Notes under the pieces: model-generated
Databases searched by the model: none
What the model was told of the DNA's origin: nothing
What the model saw: the letters and a program-made list of their open reading frames with translations, nothing else
Origin: a virus
DNA length: 44,883 nt
Direction: 5' to 3' (one strand)
Virus record (IMG/VR): IMGVR_UViG_3300006922_000046
Coordinates: 1 to 44,883 of that record
Translations under genes and position numbers: made by a program
Shown: piece by piece, positions 43,868 through 44,883 of the stretch
Numbering within the stretch: the stretch's first letter is position 1
Layout of the letters: every line of letters starts with the position of its first letter

Positions 43868-44585
43868 TACTAATTTATTAGGATTTGTCAGAATGTCAGT
43901 CAGGGACCACGATGGGGATAATCCTTTTCACCCACTTTAGACTACTACTATTTCCCACATTCTCCCACAATTGTGTTCCATTATTGTTGCCCACTATAGT
44001 GTAAAGACCATTTTTACCCTTCTGTAGGTACCTGTAGAGGTGATTAATTAGGTATTAACATATCCCAGAGTATTAGGGTAGTAAAGGTATAGTAGCGAGT
44101 GGGACACTTTAGTGTCTTAGAGTACCACTTCAACTCCTCGTAAGAGGTATATAAATGGACTACAAATGGGTTTCTAAATCTATGTGTATGACCACTAAGA
44201 CCTACTAAAAATAAACCCTTATATACTCTCTATTTAAGTCATTATTTTAGGTGGGAGAAGGTGGGACTTCGTCCCCAATATACACCTATAAAAACAGACT
44301 GACATATATACATTTATTCTTCTTCATATAGGGGAATTACATATATATTATTCGTATCTTATATAGAGAAACATATGGATAATTCCCTTAGTGAAAGAAT
44401 ACATATATGGGTTTCATATGTAAGGTCTCTTAAGTGACCTACCATAAAAAGGGGGTTGTTATATTGTGGGGGAAATTACTGTATATCATATACTATAAAA
44501 TAGTTAAGAATAAAACTATGAGTGAATTCCGGAACGGAGTGTAGGACTATGAACGAGTAGATTTAGTCTTAAGTATTTTTACTTA
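43868..44585. other. Long stretch without clear genes
   Basis: No frame with convincing protein composition was found on either strand. It holds a palindrome GACACTTTAGTGTC (44103-44116), a TTCCGGAACGGAGTG word (44527-44541) related to the 39.3 kb repeats, and many TATA-rich words. It may be regulatory or non-coding RNA-bearing. Confidence 0.5.
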
Positions 44586-44708
44586 CTATAATCTTTTAGT
44601 CTTATGGAATTGTTTGTATTCTTTTCTGTCTTTCACTATGGTATACACTATGAAGTATATGACAGGTAAAAGGAATATTGTGAAGTATAGTATCTCTATT
44701 AAGTTCAT
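44586..44708 (-). CDS. Single-span membrane peptide, 40 aa
   Basis: IEILYFTIFLLPVIYFIVYT forms a membrane span, followed by a basic tail (KDRKEYKQFHKTKRL). TATTTATA lies 15 nt before the ATG, which supports the call. No family recognised. Confidence 0.5.
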   Translation of the reverse strand: MNLIEILYFTIFLLPVIYFIVYTIVKDRKEYKQFHKTKRL

Positions 44709-44883
44709 TGTTAATTGTTTAGTTATAAATAACAAGAACCTATTGAAAAGGATATTAACTTTATATTATCTTTTAGTTAGTAAAAGTTGAAGTTATATTC
44801 TTTAACGTATAGTATAGTTCTTTATCTATATCTTATATGTAATTACGTATACTGTATTTTTTAGAATACGTATGGATAATGTA
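44709..44883 (-). promoter_or_regulatory. Upstream region with TATTTATA element (44724-44731)
   Basis: TATTTATA on the minus strand, 15 nt before the ATG at 44708. The rest of the stretch to the window end is AT-rich with no gene seen. Confidence 0.45.

Noticed and set aside
1-44883. CRISPR arrays, insertion sequences or transposases
   Set aside because: No regular spaced repeats of CRISPR type and no transposase motif were seen; the repeats found are promoters, terminators or GC-rich blocks.
1-44883. Reassigned stop codon (as in some large phages)
   Set aside because: TAA, TGA and TAG all end intact genes at sensible lengths; no in-frame TAG or TGA breaks a conserved domain.
1-44883. Bacterial chromosome rather than phage
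   Set aside because: Host-like genes (dnaK, clpP, glyA, thyA) exist, but the dense small unknown genes, two wall-cutting enzymes, holin-like pair, tRNA array with homing intron and adhesin fit a phage better.

Overview
The window looks like part of a large, strongly AT-rich double-stranded DNA phage genome whose host is a member of the Bacteroidetes, probably a flavobacterium. Phage signs: dozens of tightly packed small genes, two peptidoglycan-cutting enzymes, a holin-type membrane peptide, an adhesin with two LamG-like domains, a tRNA cluster suited to AT-rich codons, nucleotide-synthesis genes, a homing endonuclease, and no rRNA, ribosomal-protein or central-metabolism operon. Host signs: at least a dozen promoters of the form TTTG-N19/20-TAnnTTTG, which is the Bacteroidetes primary-sigma consensus; small families best known from flavobacteria (Lacal_2735-like, DUF2805-like); and a signal peptide ending in YSQ. 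TAA, TAG and TGA all act as stops, so the genetic code is standard.

Layout. 1-6127: sugar and glycan genes (RmlD-like reductase, three glycosyltransferases of different folds, a short UDP-sugar dehydrogenase, a GT-D type protein) with small companions. 6244-13397: virion and lysis-type genes, including a long structural protein, a glycine-zipper/annexin-like/peptidoglycan-binding protein, acidic proteins, a DUF5872-like protein, a cupin and an amidase endolysin. 13527-16518: dnaK, a tag-bearing gene, a 27-residue Cys-rich peptide and a membrane protein. 16548-25456: metallophosphoesterase, flavodoxin-fold reductase, an unusual tRNA-like RNA, an FKBP isomerase, a glyA-thyA operon, clpP and a holin-like pair. 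25504-34880: a paralogous group of small alpha/beta proteins, papain-like protein, tagged lysozyme, PD-(D/E)XK-like protein, T5orf172 protein, membrane proteins and a 27-residue CDGSH peptide. 34926-36043: tRNA cluster, including a tRNA-Leu(UAA) split by a group I intron that carries an HNH endonuclease gene. 36090-39207: small Zn-binding, secreted, SAP-domain and adhesin genes. 39215-44883: a region of different texture with G/C tracts, duplicated promoters, a chain of tiny rightward genes and long stretches without genes.

Two regulatory classes stand out. Host-like TTTG-N20-TAnnTTTG promoters precede auxiliary genes (dnaK, clpP, the FKBP gene, SAP protein, small unknowns). A different element, TATTTATA or TATTTATT, sits 3-26 nt (usually 13-19 nt) before about twenty genes that look virion- or lysis-related. 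It is the reverse complement of the T4 late promoter core, but it lies in the opposite orientation. Most genes with this element encode proteins that begin with a short amphipathic segment carrying an I/L-T/N-E motif (ITE, LNE, LTE). That segment is fused to unrelated bodies, including a lysozyme. The working model is a late regulon whose products share an N-terminal virion-targeting or processing tag. This is an inference from sequence pattern only.
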